In this document: one piece after another, positions 8,772-17,848 of the stretch
Position numbering within the stretch: the first letter of the stretch is position 1
Layout of the letters: every line of letters begins with the position of its first letter
Assembly (NCBI GenBank): GCA_900542475.1
Contig: UQNO01000005.1
Span: 1 to 64,000, forward strand
Origin: an uncultured Bacteroidota bacterium
Lineage (GTDB): Bacteria > Bacteroidota > Bacteroidia > Bacteroidales > F082
DNA: 64,000 bases
Direction of reading: 5' to 3'
The notes under the pieces: model-generated
The model's input: the letters and a program-made list of their open reading frames with translations, nothing else
Database searches by the model: none
What the model was told of the DNA's origin: nothing
Position numbers and translations under genes: made by a program

Positions 8772-11090
8772 TTAGTACACACCTATCTCATCTACAAAAA
8801 TCCATGCCGGATAACCAAATCCGCTGTGACCCTCCGGACAGTCAAAAGGTTCCACGACGACCTCGACATAGCGGGTGTTTACTGCTGAAAACGCGATTTC
8901 GACAGGATAGAGGCTTTCTGCATAACCCGCATCCAACAAATCGAAGTCTTCATGAGCTATCTCGGTGAATCTTTCTCCGTCATCTGAAACCAGCACCTTG
9001 ACCGATTTGGCGTTGAAAATCCAGTCCTTCATGTTGATAAGAAGATTGAATTTTACCGAGCTAATTTCTGTGACATCTTGTAAATCAATTGTTGCATCAA
9101 GATTTTTGCCATACCAGCCAAGCCAACGGCCGCTGCGATAGTTGGAACCTCCATATAAGCCGTCAATCAGCATCTGAGGGCCGTCGTAAGCATAGTCCCT
9201 ATGCGGCTGCTCCTTGACAGAAATCGGTCGCATCGAGGCTTTGTTGAAATCAAAGTCGGTCTTGAAAACCACGCCTTTCGTGCCGTCGGGATATAAGACA
9301 TAACCTTCCAAATGGCAGTTTTTGTTGATTTTTAATGGCTCGGTATAGTTCTTAAACGCTTCGTTGTCAATAGAATACATTATCTTGCCATCGACTTGTT
9401 TCGACATTGTGACATCTATTATGCCGTCTTTGACATTTGGCGTGATTTTCACATCAATATCAAAGATATGTGTCGCATATCTCCAGTGATACAAGTCATA
9501 GAGTTTCGACAGGCGGTATTCACGTTTCACGAAATCATCGTAGTTTTTTTGGCGAGGGTCGCACCACTGCACTTCGGCGAGAGCACCGATACGAGGCAGC
9601 ATTCTGTACAACACAACGTCGAACTCTCTTGTGTATTCTGTCCAGATGTTGGCTTGGGGGCCGAGAATGTATTTCTCTTCTTCATCGTCGAGACCTTCGG
9701 GGACGGGTTCCAGCGAATAGACTTTTTTCACAGAGTTGTATCCGCCGCCTGCTTCTGGCTCGCTGTCGGTGTCAAGTGATTGATAATAATCGAAATAGAC
9801 GTAGTCGCAGGGTGTCATGATAACATTGTGGCGCATCTTGGCTGCCTTGTAGCCTCCGGTGCTGCCGCGCCAACTCATCACAGTGGCGTTAGGGGCGAGG
9901 TCGCCCTCGAGCATCTCGTCCCAGCCTATGATATGCCGCTCGTGGTCTTCAACGAATTGCTCCATGCGCGACATCACATAACTCTGAAGATAGTCTTCGG
10001 CGCTGTGTTTGTCGTCGCCTTTGAGACCGAGTTCCTTAATCTTCGCCTGGCATTTTTTACATTCTTTCCAGCGGTCGCGAGGCACCTCGTCGCCACCGAT
10101 GTGGATATACTCGCTCGGGAAAATGTCCATCACCTCAAGCAACACGTCTTCAAGAAACTGCATCGCTTTTTCGTTTCCAGCGCAAATCACATCTTCCGAC
10201 ACGCCCCATTGCTTCCATACCTCGTACGGGCCTCCGGTGCAGCCGAACTCCGGATATGATGACAACGCCGCCAATACATGGCCGGGAAGGTCGATCTCGG
10301 GAATTATTGTGATGCAACGGTCTTCAGCGTATTTTACAAGCTCCCTCAACTCTTCCTGTGTGTAAAACCCGCCATGACGAATGGTGTCGAATGCCATGGT
10401 CTTGCCGATAAGAGTGCCCGAGCGCCACGCACCGATTTCAGTGAGTCTCGGATATTTCTTGATTTCAACGCGCCAACCCTGGTCGTCGGTGAGATGTAAA
10501 TGAAACTTGTTCAAGTTATGAAGAGCCATCGCATCAATATAAACCTTTACCGAGTCGATTGGAAAGAAGTGACGGCTCACATCAAGGTGCATCCCGCGAT
10601 AGGCGAACCTCGGCCAGTCGTTGATGACACCTGCCGGAAACTCTATTTCCTTTGCACCGGCACCTGCCGGAAGACTTTTTCGCAATGTCTGAATACCATA
10701 GAAAATACCCGAAGTGTTGCTTGAGGTAATCGTTATATCTTTTTCATTGACAATGATTTGGTAATGTTCATCGTTGTCAATGTTCTCCTGATTTATACAT
10801 AAATTGATAGCATTCGCCATCGTGTTTTCAGAACAAACGACATCAAGACGATAACCCAAGATATCCTCGAAATAATCGGCAAGAAAATGCGCTTCTTTCT
10901 TCAAATTATCAATGTTTTGATGATAAGAAATAACGGTGTTCTCATTCAAAATGAAAGGCTTGTCTTTAGTTAAAAATATGTCTTTGGGCAACGGAACAAC
11001 TTGATAATCAGCAATGTTAGAGGCCTTATGGCAAGAAACCAACGCCAATACAGACAATATTCCGACAAGGGTAAGATGGAGTTTTTTCAT
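8772..11090 (-). CDS. Beta-N-acetylhexosaminidase, GH20, lipoprotein with C-terminal discoidin-like domain
   Basis: The protein is 772 aa. It begins MKKLHLTLVGILSVLALVSCHK, a lipoprotein signal with lipobox cysteine at residue 20. Residues about 30-155 form the GH20b N-terminal domain. Residues about 160-510 form the GH20 barrel, with YRGMHLDVSRHFF near its start and the catalytic Asp-Glu pair in HIGGDEVPRDRW (D334-E335). A chitobiase/hexosaminidase C-terminal Ig-like segment and an F5/8-type-C carbohydrate-binding fold (about 640-772) follow. The enzyme removes terminal GlcNAc/GalNAc by substrate-assisted catalysis. It probably works in the periplasm or at the surface on glycans freed by the convergent PNGase F-like enzyme (inference). 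Confidence 0.93.
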   Translation of the reverse strand: MKKLHLTLVGILSVLALVSCHKASNIADYQVVPLPKDIFLTKDKPFILNENTVISYHQNIDNLKKEAHFLADYFEDILGYRLDVVCSENTMANAINLCINQENIDNDEHYQIIVNEKDITITSSNTSGIFYGIQTLRKSLPAGAGAKEIEFPAGVINDWPRFAYRGMHLDVSRHFFPIDSVKVYIDAMALHNLNKFHLHLTDDQGWRVEIKKYPRLTEIGAWRSGTLIGKTMAFDTIRHGGFYTQEELRELVKYAEDRCITIIPEIDLPGHVLAALSSYPEFGCTGGPYEVWKQWGVSEDVICAGNEKAMQFLEDVLLEVMDIFPSEYIHIGGDEVPRDRWKECKKCQAKIKELGLKGDDKHSAEDYLQSYVMSRMEQFVEDHERHIIGWDEMLEGDLAPNATVMSWRGSTGGYKAAKMRHNVIMTPCDYVYFDYYQSLDTDSEPEAGGGYNSVKKVYSLEPVPEGLDDEEEKYILGPQANIWTEYTREFDVVLYRMLPRIGALAEVQWCDPRQKNYDDFVKREYRLSKLYDLYHWRYATHIFDIDVKITPNVKDGIIDVTMSKQVDGKIMYSIDNEAFKNYTEPLKINKNCHLEGYVLYPDGTKGVVFKTDFDFNKASMRPISVKEQPHRDYAYDGPQMLIDGLYGGSNYRSGRWLGWYGKNLDATIDLQDVTEISSVKFNLLINMKDWIFNAKSVKVLVSDDGERFTEIAHEDFDLLDAGYAESLYPVEIAFSAVNTRYVEVVVEPFDCPEGHSGFGYPAWIFVDEIGVY

Positions 11091-11178
11091 GATTGTATAA
11101 TTTTGACCGCTAAATTAAAAAAAATATCGATATGTCCGCTAATTTTTTTGTAATTTTACACTCTAATTTTTTTTACAG

Positions 11179-12384
11179 ATGAAGATACTGCATACATCTG
11201 ATTGGCATATAGGTCAGATTTTTTACAACTACAGCCGCGAGGAGGAGCATAAATACTTTTTTGAGCAGCTTAAATCTATCATTATCAAGGATAAACCTGA
11301 TGTGTTGGTGGTTTCTGGAGACATCTTTCACACTGCGACTCCGACGATAATATCACAGCGACTTTATTACAATTTTATCGTTGATTTGTCGCGTTTGGAT
11401 TCTGATTTACAGATAGTTATCATAAGTGGCAACCATGATTCGCCGTCTCGCCTCGAGGCTCCGCGCCCCTTATGGGAGGCTTTTAACGTTTCAGTGGTCG
11501 GAATGCTTGATTATCACATGGTTGATGATGATTCGGAATTGAATTTCGATGCGTCGAAAATAGAAATTCCGATAACAAAAGAAGGAAAAATCATCGGATG
11601 GGTTTTGGCTGTCCCTTATCTGAACGGCAATCAAAATGTTTACGACAAGTTGTTGAAACATCTTAAAAAACGTCCGGAATTTAATGATAATCACGGCATT
11701 GTGGCTACAGGGCATTTGGCGGTGCGCAGTGCCGACATCAGCGGTCACAGCGCCGACATAATAGGGAAAATAGAAACGCTTGACGTTCAAGATTTTGCTG
11801 GTGTTCGCGGCATTGATTACTGGGCGTTTGGACACATACATTTCCCGCAGGCGATAAAAGGAATGAGCAATATGCGCTATGCAGGCTCGCCATTTCCGAT
11901 TTCGTTCAACGAAAACTATCAGCATTCGGTGGTCTCGGTGAACATTGAAGATGGCAAAACGGAATCGACAGTCATTCCTTTGAAAACATTGATTCCAATC
12001 GTTGATTTCCCATCAAAGCCCCAAAACCACGACGATGCCCTGCCTTTTGAGACGGTATTGGGGCAACTTGTTGAGATTCTGGATGACAAGGCTTATGTAA
12101 GAGTGCATGTTCAGACCGACAAACCTTTGACACAAGCCGAATCGGTGGCGATAGTTCAAGCGTTTGAGGAACATCAAGCAATGTTTTGTGGCATACAATC
12201 TTATTTTCCAGAAAAAATGGAAAATACTGATTATCAGGAAGTCAAGACGTTAAAAGAACTTAAGGCAAAGAGCCCGTTTGAACTTGGCTGCGCCGTTTAT
12301 CAAAAGAAAAACGGCAGTGAGATGCCGGAGGAACTTAAGGAATTGTTTAAAAAAGCCTGCGAGGAGGCGGAAAAAGTGTCATGA
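11179..12384 (+). CDS. sbcD: Exonuclease SbcCD, subunit D
   Basis: The protein is 401 aa, a calcineurin-like metallophosphoesterase. It starts MKILHTSDWHIGQ, carrying the first metal ligands (DWH). VVSGDIFH, IISGNHDS, ATGHLAV and YWAFGHIHFPQ supply the remaining dinuclear-metal residues. A C-terminal capping domain follows. SbcD is the nuclease partner of SbcC and trims hairpins and blocked DNA ends in the cytoplasm. Its TGA overlaps the ATG of sbcC (ATGA), the usual translational coupling of this pair. Confidence 0.95.
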   Translation: MKILHTSDWHIGQIFYNYSREEEHKYFFEQLKSIIIKDKPDVLVVSGDIFHTATPTIISQRLYYNFIVDLSRLDSDLQIVIISGNHDSPSRLEAPRPLWEAFNVSVVGMLDYHMVDDDSELNFDASKIEIPITKEGKIIGWVLAVPYLNGNQNVYDKLLKHLKKRPEFNDNHGIVATGHLAVRSADISGHSADIIGKIETLDVQDFAGVRGIDYWAFGHIHFPQAIKGMSNMRYAGSPFPISFNENYQHSVVSVNIEDGKTESTVIPLKTLIPIVDFPSKPQNHDDALPFETVLGQLVEILDDKAYVRVHVQTDKPLTQAESVAIVQAFEEHQAMFCGIQSYFPEKMENTDYQEVKTLKELKAKSPFELGCAVYQKKNGSEMPEELKELFKKACEEAEKVS

Positions 12385-15176
12385 AGATTGAAAAAATTAT
12401 CATCGAGAACATCAATTCCATCGAAAAGGCTGAAATCAGCTTCACCAATGGCGTTTTGGCTGATGAGCCGCTCTTTCTCATCACCGGAGAGACTGGAAGC
12501 GGGAAAAGCACGATTTTGGACGCGATAACGCTCGCTTTGTACGATAAATCGCCAAGATACGAAAACACAAGAAACAAAGAGAAGACAGAAAACGGTGTCA
12601 CCAATATGCAAAGCACCACCAACGCACTACGAAAAGGCGCCGTCGATGGCAAGGCGGAAGTATGGTTCGGCGTGGGAGGCGAGAAGTATATCGCTACATG
12701 GCAGATGCATCGTACCCGCAACGGCAAATACGACATGACAAACCGCCGGAAACTCGAAGTGCTGAAAGGAACAGAGCGTATTGTGCTCGAAACAAAAATC
12801 GACGCCGTAAACCAACAAGTCGCAGAACTTGTCGGGCTGACTTACAATCAATTTGTGCGCTCTGTGATGCTCGCGCAAGGGCAGTTTAACACGTTCTTAA
12901 CTTCCGAAAAGGCAAAACAAACCGAGATATTGGAAATGCTTACCGGCACGGAGATTTACTCGAAAATAGCCGATATCGTCGGAAGATATAAAAATGACGC
13001 AAAGAACGATGCCAACTCGGCTGAAACTAATTATAACTCTCTGAAAAACAACATCTTGGCTGATGATAAAATCGCCGCTTTGAATGAGGATTTAGCGAAA
13101 AACCAGGATGTTATCCAAAAAAACGAAAAAGAGACGAAGATTGTCGAGGCAAAAATCAGAGACTTGGAAAAACTTGAAGATTTGACCGGAAATATCGACT
13201 GTCTTAAATCGCAACTCGCTGATTTGCAGGCATCTTTGAATAAAATAATTGATGATAAACAGGCGCTTTTGCTGAAACGTGACGAGCTGAAGAAAGAAAT
13301 TGACGAACAATATGGAAATAAATCAATAAAAGAGCAGATGCCCTTGATTGTCAGTTTGTTAGATAGCAACGAAAGTCAAGAAACTCGCCTTGATGTTAAA
13401 GAGACGGATTTCTCGGAAGTCTCAAAAATGCTTTCTCAAGCTGAAAATACTAAAAAAGAAGCCGCTGCTTCTTTCGATGAATGTAATGCACGTTTGGAAA
13501 AAGCCAACCTCGAAGGTCTTGTCAAACAATATGGCGAACACAATGCCGAACTTGCAAAACAAGAAAGCCGAAAAACTAAATGCTTGCGTGTGAAACAAAT
13601 ATTAAACGATTATTTGAATAAAAAACAAATAATTGATAATAAATTATTTGAATTAGATAATTTAAATAAACACTTGAATATTTGTGAAGACGATTTCATG
13701 AAAGCGAAAAATGCCTTCGATGCCCAAGATTCGGAATATCAGGTTCAAAAAAACATGGTTGCCGATTTCATGAAATCGTTGCGCTTTAAGCTTGAAGACG
13801 GAAAACCTTGTCCGCTTTGCGGGAGTACCGCTCATCAATATCATGATGAGAAAGTCGTCAACTCGTTGTTCACAACCATTGAAAAGGCATGGAACGAGAC
13901 GAGAGCCGCTTTCGAGAAGGCGAAAGACGCGAAAAACAAGACTGAAGGCGAGAGAAATCTGCTGGAAAAGAGCATAGATAATGAACAGAAGCTGTTGAAA
14001 AATCTCGTAAAAAACCTCACCGACGAATGCAATGGCAAGCCCGTCTATGATATTGAACGCATAGATAATGGTATAAATAACTGTGAATCAATGATTTCTC
14101 TGGAAAAAACAAAGATAGAGAAGATTGACTCCAAGATTAAAAAAGCTAAAATAATACAAGAAGAACTGAAACAACTGCAAAAAAAGAAAAACGAAACTGA
14201 AGAGACGTATAAAACCATGCTCAAGAAGTTGGCGTTGATATGGAAAAAACTCAACGACAACTATACAAAAATCGATGCCGAAATCACGAAAATCGACGAG
14301 ATTGTCAATGGGACAAAAAAAATTGAGGGATTTGACCATATTGATGAGTTCGGAGGCAAGGCGGCGACACGGAACGATATCGAAAAAGACGCTATTGTCA
14401 TCGGTTTTACCAAAGTTTTGACTAATCTTATCAGTAAAAGCGATGAGAAGAACGCGATAGAGAAGGCTATGGCTGAATCCAAAGAAGACAACACCAGGCA
14501 AGAACTCTTGAAAACCCTGGCATTGTTAGAGGAACAGAAGAAAGCGACAAATCAGGTGCTTACGGATATAAAAACCAAGCTTTCAATGAACGTTCAGAAC
14601 TCCGCTGCCGCCGAAAAAGCCAATGCTGATTGGCAGGCAAAATCAAATGTTTATGCGTTATGGACACAGCTTGCCAATACTATAGGCACCACCGCCACCG
14701 ATAATTTCCGTGACGTGGCGCAGGCCTATACCATGCGAATCCTTCTCGACCAAGCCAATTATTTCCTGAGGAAATTGAGTCAACGCTATGAACTTACTTG
14801 TTATTCCAACTCGTTGGCTATCATGGCGATGGACAAGGAGATGGGAGGGGAGCTGCGTAGTGCGAGTTCACTCTCTGGCGGCGAGACATTCCTTGTCTCA
14901 CTGGCGTTGGCGTTAGGGCTTGCCTCGCTCAACGACGAGAACTTCAATATCGACATGTTGTTTATCGACGAAGGTTTCGGCACCCTGGACGGCGAAAGTC
15001 TCGAAATGGCTGTCAATGCACTCGAAAACATGCAGAAATTCGGCAAAAAGGTCGGAATAATATCCCACGTGGAAAGCCTGAAAGAGCGCATTCCGGCTCA
15101 AATACAATGCACCAAGACAGGGAAGGCGGCAAGCGATGTCAAAGTCGTCAACACCGGCGTCGTTTATAGCAGTTAA
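12381..15176 (+). CDS. sbcC: Exonuclease SbcCD, subunit C (SMC-like ATPase)
   Basis: The protein is 931 aa with the Rad50/SbcC plan. Walker A is GETGSGKSTILDA near residue 36. Two long charged coiled-coil arms flank the zinc-hook motif CPLCGS near residue 476. The ABC signature is SSLSGGETFLVSLALALG and Walker B is DMLFIDEGFGTLDGES near the C-terminus. It forms the ATP-driven clamp for SbcD. The length is somewhat below the roughly 1000-1050 aa common in the family, mostly in the coiled coil. No frameshift is seen. Confidence 0.95.
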   Translation: MKIEKIIIENINSIEKAEISFTNGVLADEPLFLITGETGSGKSTILDAITLALYDKSPRYENTRNKEKTENGVTNMQSTTNALRKGAVDGKAEVWFGVGGEKYIATWQMHRTRNGKYDMTNRRKLEVLKGTERIVLETKIDAVNQQVAELVGLTYNQFVRSVMLAQGQFNTFLTSEKAKQTEILEMLTGTEIYSKIADIVGRYKNDAKNDANSAETNYNSLKNNILADDKIAALNEDLAKNQDVIQKNEKETKIVEAKIRDLEKLEDLTGNIDCLKSQLADLQASLNKIIDDKQALLLKRDELKKEIDEQYGNKSIKEQMPLIVSLLDSNESQETRLDVKETDFSEVSKMLSQAENTKKEAAASFDECNARLEKANLEGLVKQYGEHNAELAKQESRKTKCLRVKQILNDYLNKKQIIDNKLFELDNLNKHLNICEDDFMKAKNAFDAQDSEYQVQKNMVADFMKSLRFKLEDGKPCPLCGSTAHQYHDEKVVNSLFTTIEKAWNETRAAFEKAKDAKNKTEGERNLLEKSIDNEQKLLKNLVKNLTDECNGKPVYDIERIDNGINNCESMISLEKTKIEKIDSKIKKAKIIQEELKQLQKKKNETEETYKTMLKKLALIWKKLNDNYTKIDAEITKIDEIVNGTKKIEGFDHIDEFGGKAATRNDIEKDAIVIGFTKVLTNLISKSDEKNAIEKAMAESKEDNTRQELLKTLALLEEQKKATNQVLTDIKTKLSMNVQNSAAAEKANADWQAKSNVYALWTQLANTIGTTATDNFRDVAQAYTMRILLDQANYFLRKLSQRYELTCYSNSLAIMAMDKEMGGELRSASSLSGGETFLVSLALALGLASLNDENFNIDMLFIDEGFGTLDGESLEMAVNALENMQKFGKKVGIISHVESLKERIPAQIQCTKTGKAASDVKVVNTGVVYSS

Positions 15177-15227
15177 ACCATTTTCAACGACATTACGCGC
15201 AACAAAATAAACCAAAAATTTGCTGTT

Positions 15228-15297
15228 TTTGTCCACTACATTGAAATATTTGCTACTTTTGCATTGTGTTGCATTAATGTCCCGTTAAAATGGGACA
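15228..15297 (+). promoter_or_regulatory. Putative promoter and dyad operator upstream of the type I RM operon
   Basis: TACTTTTG at 15254-15261 fits the TAnnTTTG box, with TTTG at 15228-15231 about 22 bp upstream. Just downstream TGTCCC (15279-15284) and GGGACA (15292-15297) form a dyad, with weaker flanking TTAA...TTAA symmetry. It lies where a repressor could block transcription of hsdM. The remaining 255-bp gap before hsdM holds no gene that I can see. Confidence 0.4.
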
Positions 15298-15385
15298 AAT
15301 TAAACGATTGTCAAAATAACTCCATGATACAAAAATGACGCTTAACAGACTGTATTTCAATTAATTCAAAAACCGATTAATCCAC

Positions 15386-15401
15386 TTTAACCGGACAGCA
15401 G
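15386..15401 (+). repeat. Left copy of inverted repeat bracketing the type I RM locus
   Basis: ACCGGACAGCA at 15390-15400 is an exact reverse complement of TGCTGTCCGGT at 22176-22186. With the neighbouring T residues, 14 of 15 positions match. It lies 31 bp before the hsdM start. Confidence 0.5.
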
Positions 15402-15431
15402 TTGACGATAATAAGAAAAATATAGAATAAA

Positions 15432-16988
15432 ATGACAAGCATACAGCAGAGAGAACAGTTGCAATCTCAGATTTGGAAAATAGCCAATGAGGTGCGTGGG
15501 GCTGTTGACGGATGGGACTTTAAGCAATTTGTTTTAGGCACATTGTTCTACCGTTTCATCAGTGAAAATTTTACAGATTATATAGAAGGCGGAGATGAAA
15601 GTGTTGATTATGCTTCTTTGCCTGACAGTGTAATTACCCCTGAGATTAAAGATGATGCAGTAAAGACGAAAGGATACTTTATATATCCGAGCCAGCTTTT
15701 TATCAATGTCGTAAAGACAGCCAACACAAATCCCAATCTTAATACGGATTTGAAAGCCATCTTCGATTCTATCGAAAACTCAGCCAATGGCTATGCTTCC
15801 GAAAAGAATATAAAAGGGTTGTTTGCCGATTTTGATACGACCAGTACAAGGCTTGGTAATACCGTGGAAAACAAAAACAGTCGTTTGGCTGCTGTCTTAA
15901 AAGGTGTCGAAGGATTGAATTTTGGAAGCTTTGAGAAACATGAAATTGATCTTTTCGGTGATGCTTACGAATTTCTGATAAACAATTATGCTGCTAATGC
16001 CGGAAAGTCGGGCGGTGAGTTTTTTACACCTCAGAATGTTTCAAAACTCATATCACGGCTTGCCATGCACAAACAGGCTACTGTCAATAAAATATACGAC
16101 CCTGCCGCGGGTTCCGGTTCATTGCTTTTGCAGGCTAAAAGACAGTTTGAAGACCAAATCATAGAAGACGGATTCTTCGGGCAGGAGATAAACCATACTA
16201 CCTATAACTTGGCTCGTATGAATATGTTTCTGCACAACATCAATTACGATAAGTTTAACATTGCGCTTGGAAATACGCTTATTGATCCGAAATTTGGAGA
16301 CGAAAAGCCTTTCGATGCCATTGTTTCCAATCCGCCTTATTCGGTAAACTGGATTGGTTCGAATGACCCTACGCTCATCAATGACGACCGCTTTGCTCCT
16401 GCCGGAGTGCTTGCTCCGAAATCAAAGGCCGATTTTGCTTTCGTACTTCATTCGTTGAGCTACCTGTCAAGCAGGGGAAGGGCTGCCATTGTGTGCTTTC
16501 CGGGAATCTTTTATCGTGGAGGAGCAGAGCAAAAAATCAGAAAGTATTTGGTTGACAGCAATTTTATTGAAACTATTATTTCATTGCCTCCCAATTTGTT
16601 TTATGGCACTTCGATTGCGGTTAATATTCTGGTTTTATCAAAACATAAGTCTGACGCCAAAATTCAGTTCATAGATGCAAGCGGGGAAAGTTTCTTCACG
16701 AAAGCGACCAATAACAATGTACTTGAAAATAGACATATAGACAAGATTATAGACATCTTCGATAAGAAGGAAGACGTTGACTATATTGCTAAATCGATTG
16801 ATTATAAAGCCATTGCCGAGAATGATTATAACTTGTCGGTAAGCAGTTATATTGAAGTTGAAGATACACGTCCTAAGACAGATATCAAGGAACTGAATGC
16901 GCGTATCCGCCGCATCGTGGCTAAAGAGAACGAGCTGCGCGCGGAGATAGATAAAATAGTGGCCGAGTTGGAGGGAGACGAAGCATGA
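15432..16988 (+). CDS. hsdM: Type I restriction-modification system, DNA methyltransferase subunit HsdM
   Basis: The protein is 518 aa. It has the N-terminal helical HsdM domain (WKIANEVRGAVDGWDFKQFVLG). The N6-adenine methyltransferase core follows, with SAM-binding motif I as DPAAGSGSLLLQA near residue 223 and catalytic motif IV as NPPYS near residue 300. The C-terminal helix (about 480-515) should pack on HsdS. Length is normal for the family. The TGA overlaps the next gene's ATG by 4 bp. Two HsdM with one HsdS form the methyltransferase, and adding HsdR gives the restriction complex. Confidence 0.95.
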   Translation: MTSIQQREQLQSQIWKIANEVRGAVDGWDFKQFVLGTLFYRFISENFTDYIEGGDESVDYASLPDSVITPEIKDDAVKTKGYFIYPSQLFINVVKTANTNPNLNTDLKAIFDSIENSANGYASEKNIKGLFADFDTTSTRLGNTVENKNSRLAAVLKGVEGLNFGSFEKHEIDLFGDAYEFLINNYAANAGKSGGEFFTPQNVSKLISRLAMHKQATVNKIYDPAAGSGSLLLQAKRQFEDQIIEDGFFGQEINHTTYNLARMNMFLHNINYDKFNIALGNTLIDPKFGDEKPFDAIVSNPPYSVNWIGSNDPTLINDDRFAPAGVLAPKSKADFAFVLHSLSYLSSRGRAAIVCFPGIFYRGGAEQKIRKYLVDSNFIETIISLPPNLFYGTSIAVNILVLSKHKSDAKIQFIDASGESFFTKATNNNVLENRHIDKIIDIFDKKEDVDYIAKSIDYKAIAENDYNLSVSSYIEVEDTRPKTDIKELNARIRRIVAKENELRAEIDKIVAELEGDEA

Positions 16989-17848
16989 AAACCATAAAAG
17001 AAACGATACATGCACAAGGAATTGAAATTGGGATATACACCAGTGATTTCGAAAATGAATTCATATCACTGACAGATATTGCGCGTTATAGAAGTTCTGA
17101 CCCTCGAATCACGATTCACTCATGGCTGAGAGGACGCGATATTGTTGAATTTTTAGGCTTGTGGGAGGTTTTGCACAATCCTGATTTTAAACGTACCGAA
17201 TTCGATACGTTTAAAAAAGATGCCGGAAGCAATGCGTTTACGTTTTCCATAAAAAAGTGGAATGATGATTTGAACGGCAGGGGAATCATTACAAAATCAG
17301 GTCGATATGGTGGAGGAATTTTTGCTCATAGCGACATTGCTTTAGAATTTGCCTCATGGCTCTCTCCCGAATTCAAACTATATATTATCAAGGACTATAA
17401 GAGGCTGAAGTCAGATGAGAACAGTCGTCTTTCTTTGAATTGGAATCTGAACCGTGAACTTTCAAAATTGAATTACAGAATCCATACGGATGCGATTAAA
17501 GATAATTTGATTTTGCCCGAACTTACGGCTGCTCAGAAGTCATTTGTCTATGCAGATGAGGCGGATTTGCTGAACGTGGCACTTTTTGGAAAGACGGCAA
17601 AAGATTGGCGTTCGGAAAATCTAGGGAGAAAAGGTAATATCCGCGACAATGCCTCTATAAGCCAGCTGCTTGTTTTGGCAAACTTAGAAAGTTATAATGC
17701 GATTTTGATTGAACAGGGAATGAAGCAAGGCGAAAGGCTTGAGCGTTTGCGCCAAACAGCCATAAAGCAACTGAAGACTATTGCAAATCTTGAAATTCCG
17801 CTGGCTGGGTTGCCGAGCAAAAACTTGAAAGGAGATAATGAACTATGA
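16985..17848 (+). CDS. KilA-N domain protein embedded in the type I RM operon
   Basis: The protein is 287 aa. Residues about 18-130 match the KilA-N DNA-binding domain: FISLTDIARYRSSDPRITIHSW, then a WLRGRDIVEFLGLWE-type segment and a GRYGGGIFAHSDIALEFASW core. The rest is helical and basic with no recognised catalytic motif. It overlaps hsdM and hsdS by 4 bp each (ATGA at both ends), so it is translated with the RM subunits and is not a stray insertion. KilA-N proteins are best known from phage and large DNA viruses; family members also occur in Bacteroidota type I loci. A regulator, antirestriction or accessory DNA-binding role is possible, but the sequence does not decide. Confidence 0.8.
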   Translation: MKTIKETIHAQGIEIGIYTSDFENEFISLTDIARYRSSDPRITIHSWLRGRDIVEFLGLWEVLHNPDFKRTEFDTFKKDAGSNAFTFSIKKWNDDLNGRGIITKSGRYGGGIFAHSDIALEFASWLSPEFKLYIIKDYKRLKSDENSRLSLNWNLNRELSKLNYRIHTDAIKDNLILPELTAAQKSFVYADEADLLNVALFGKTAKDWRSENLGRKGNIRDNASISQLLVLANLESYNAILIEQGMKQGERLERLRQTAIKQLKTIANLEIPLAGLPSKNLKGDNEL

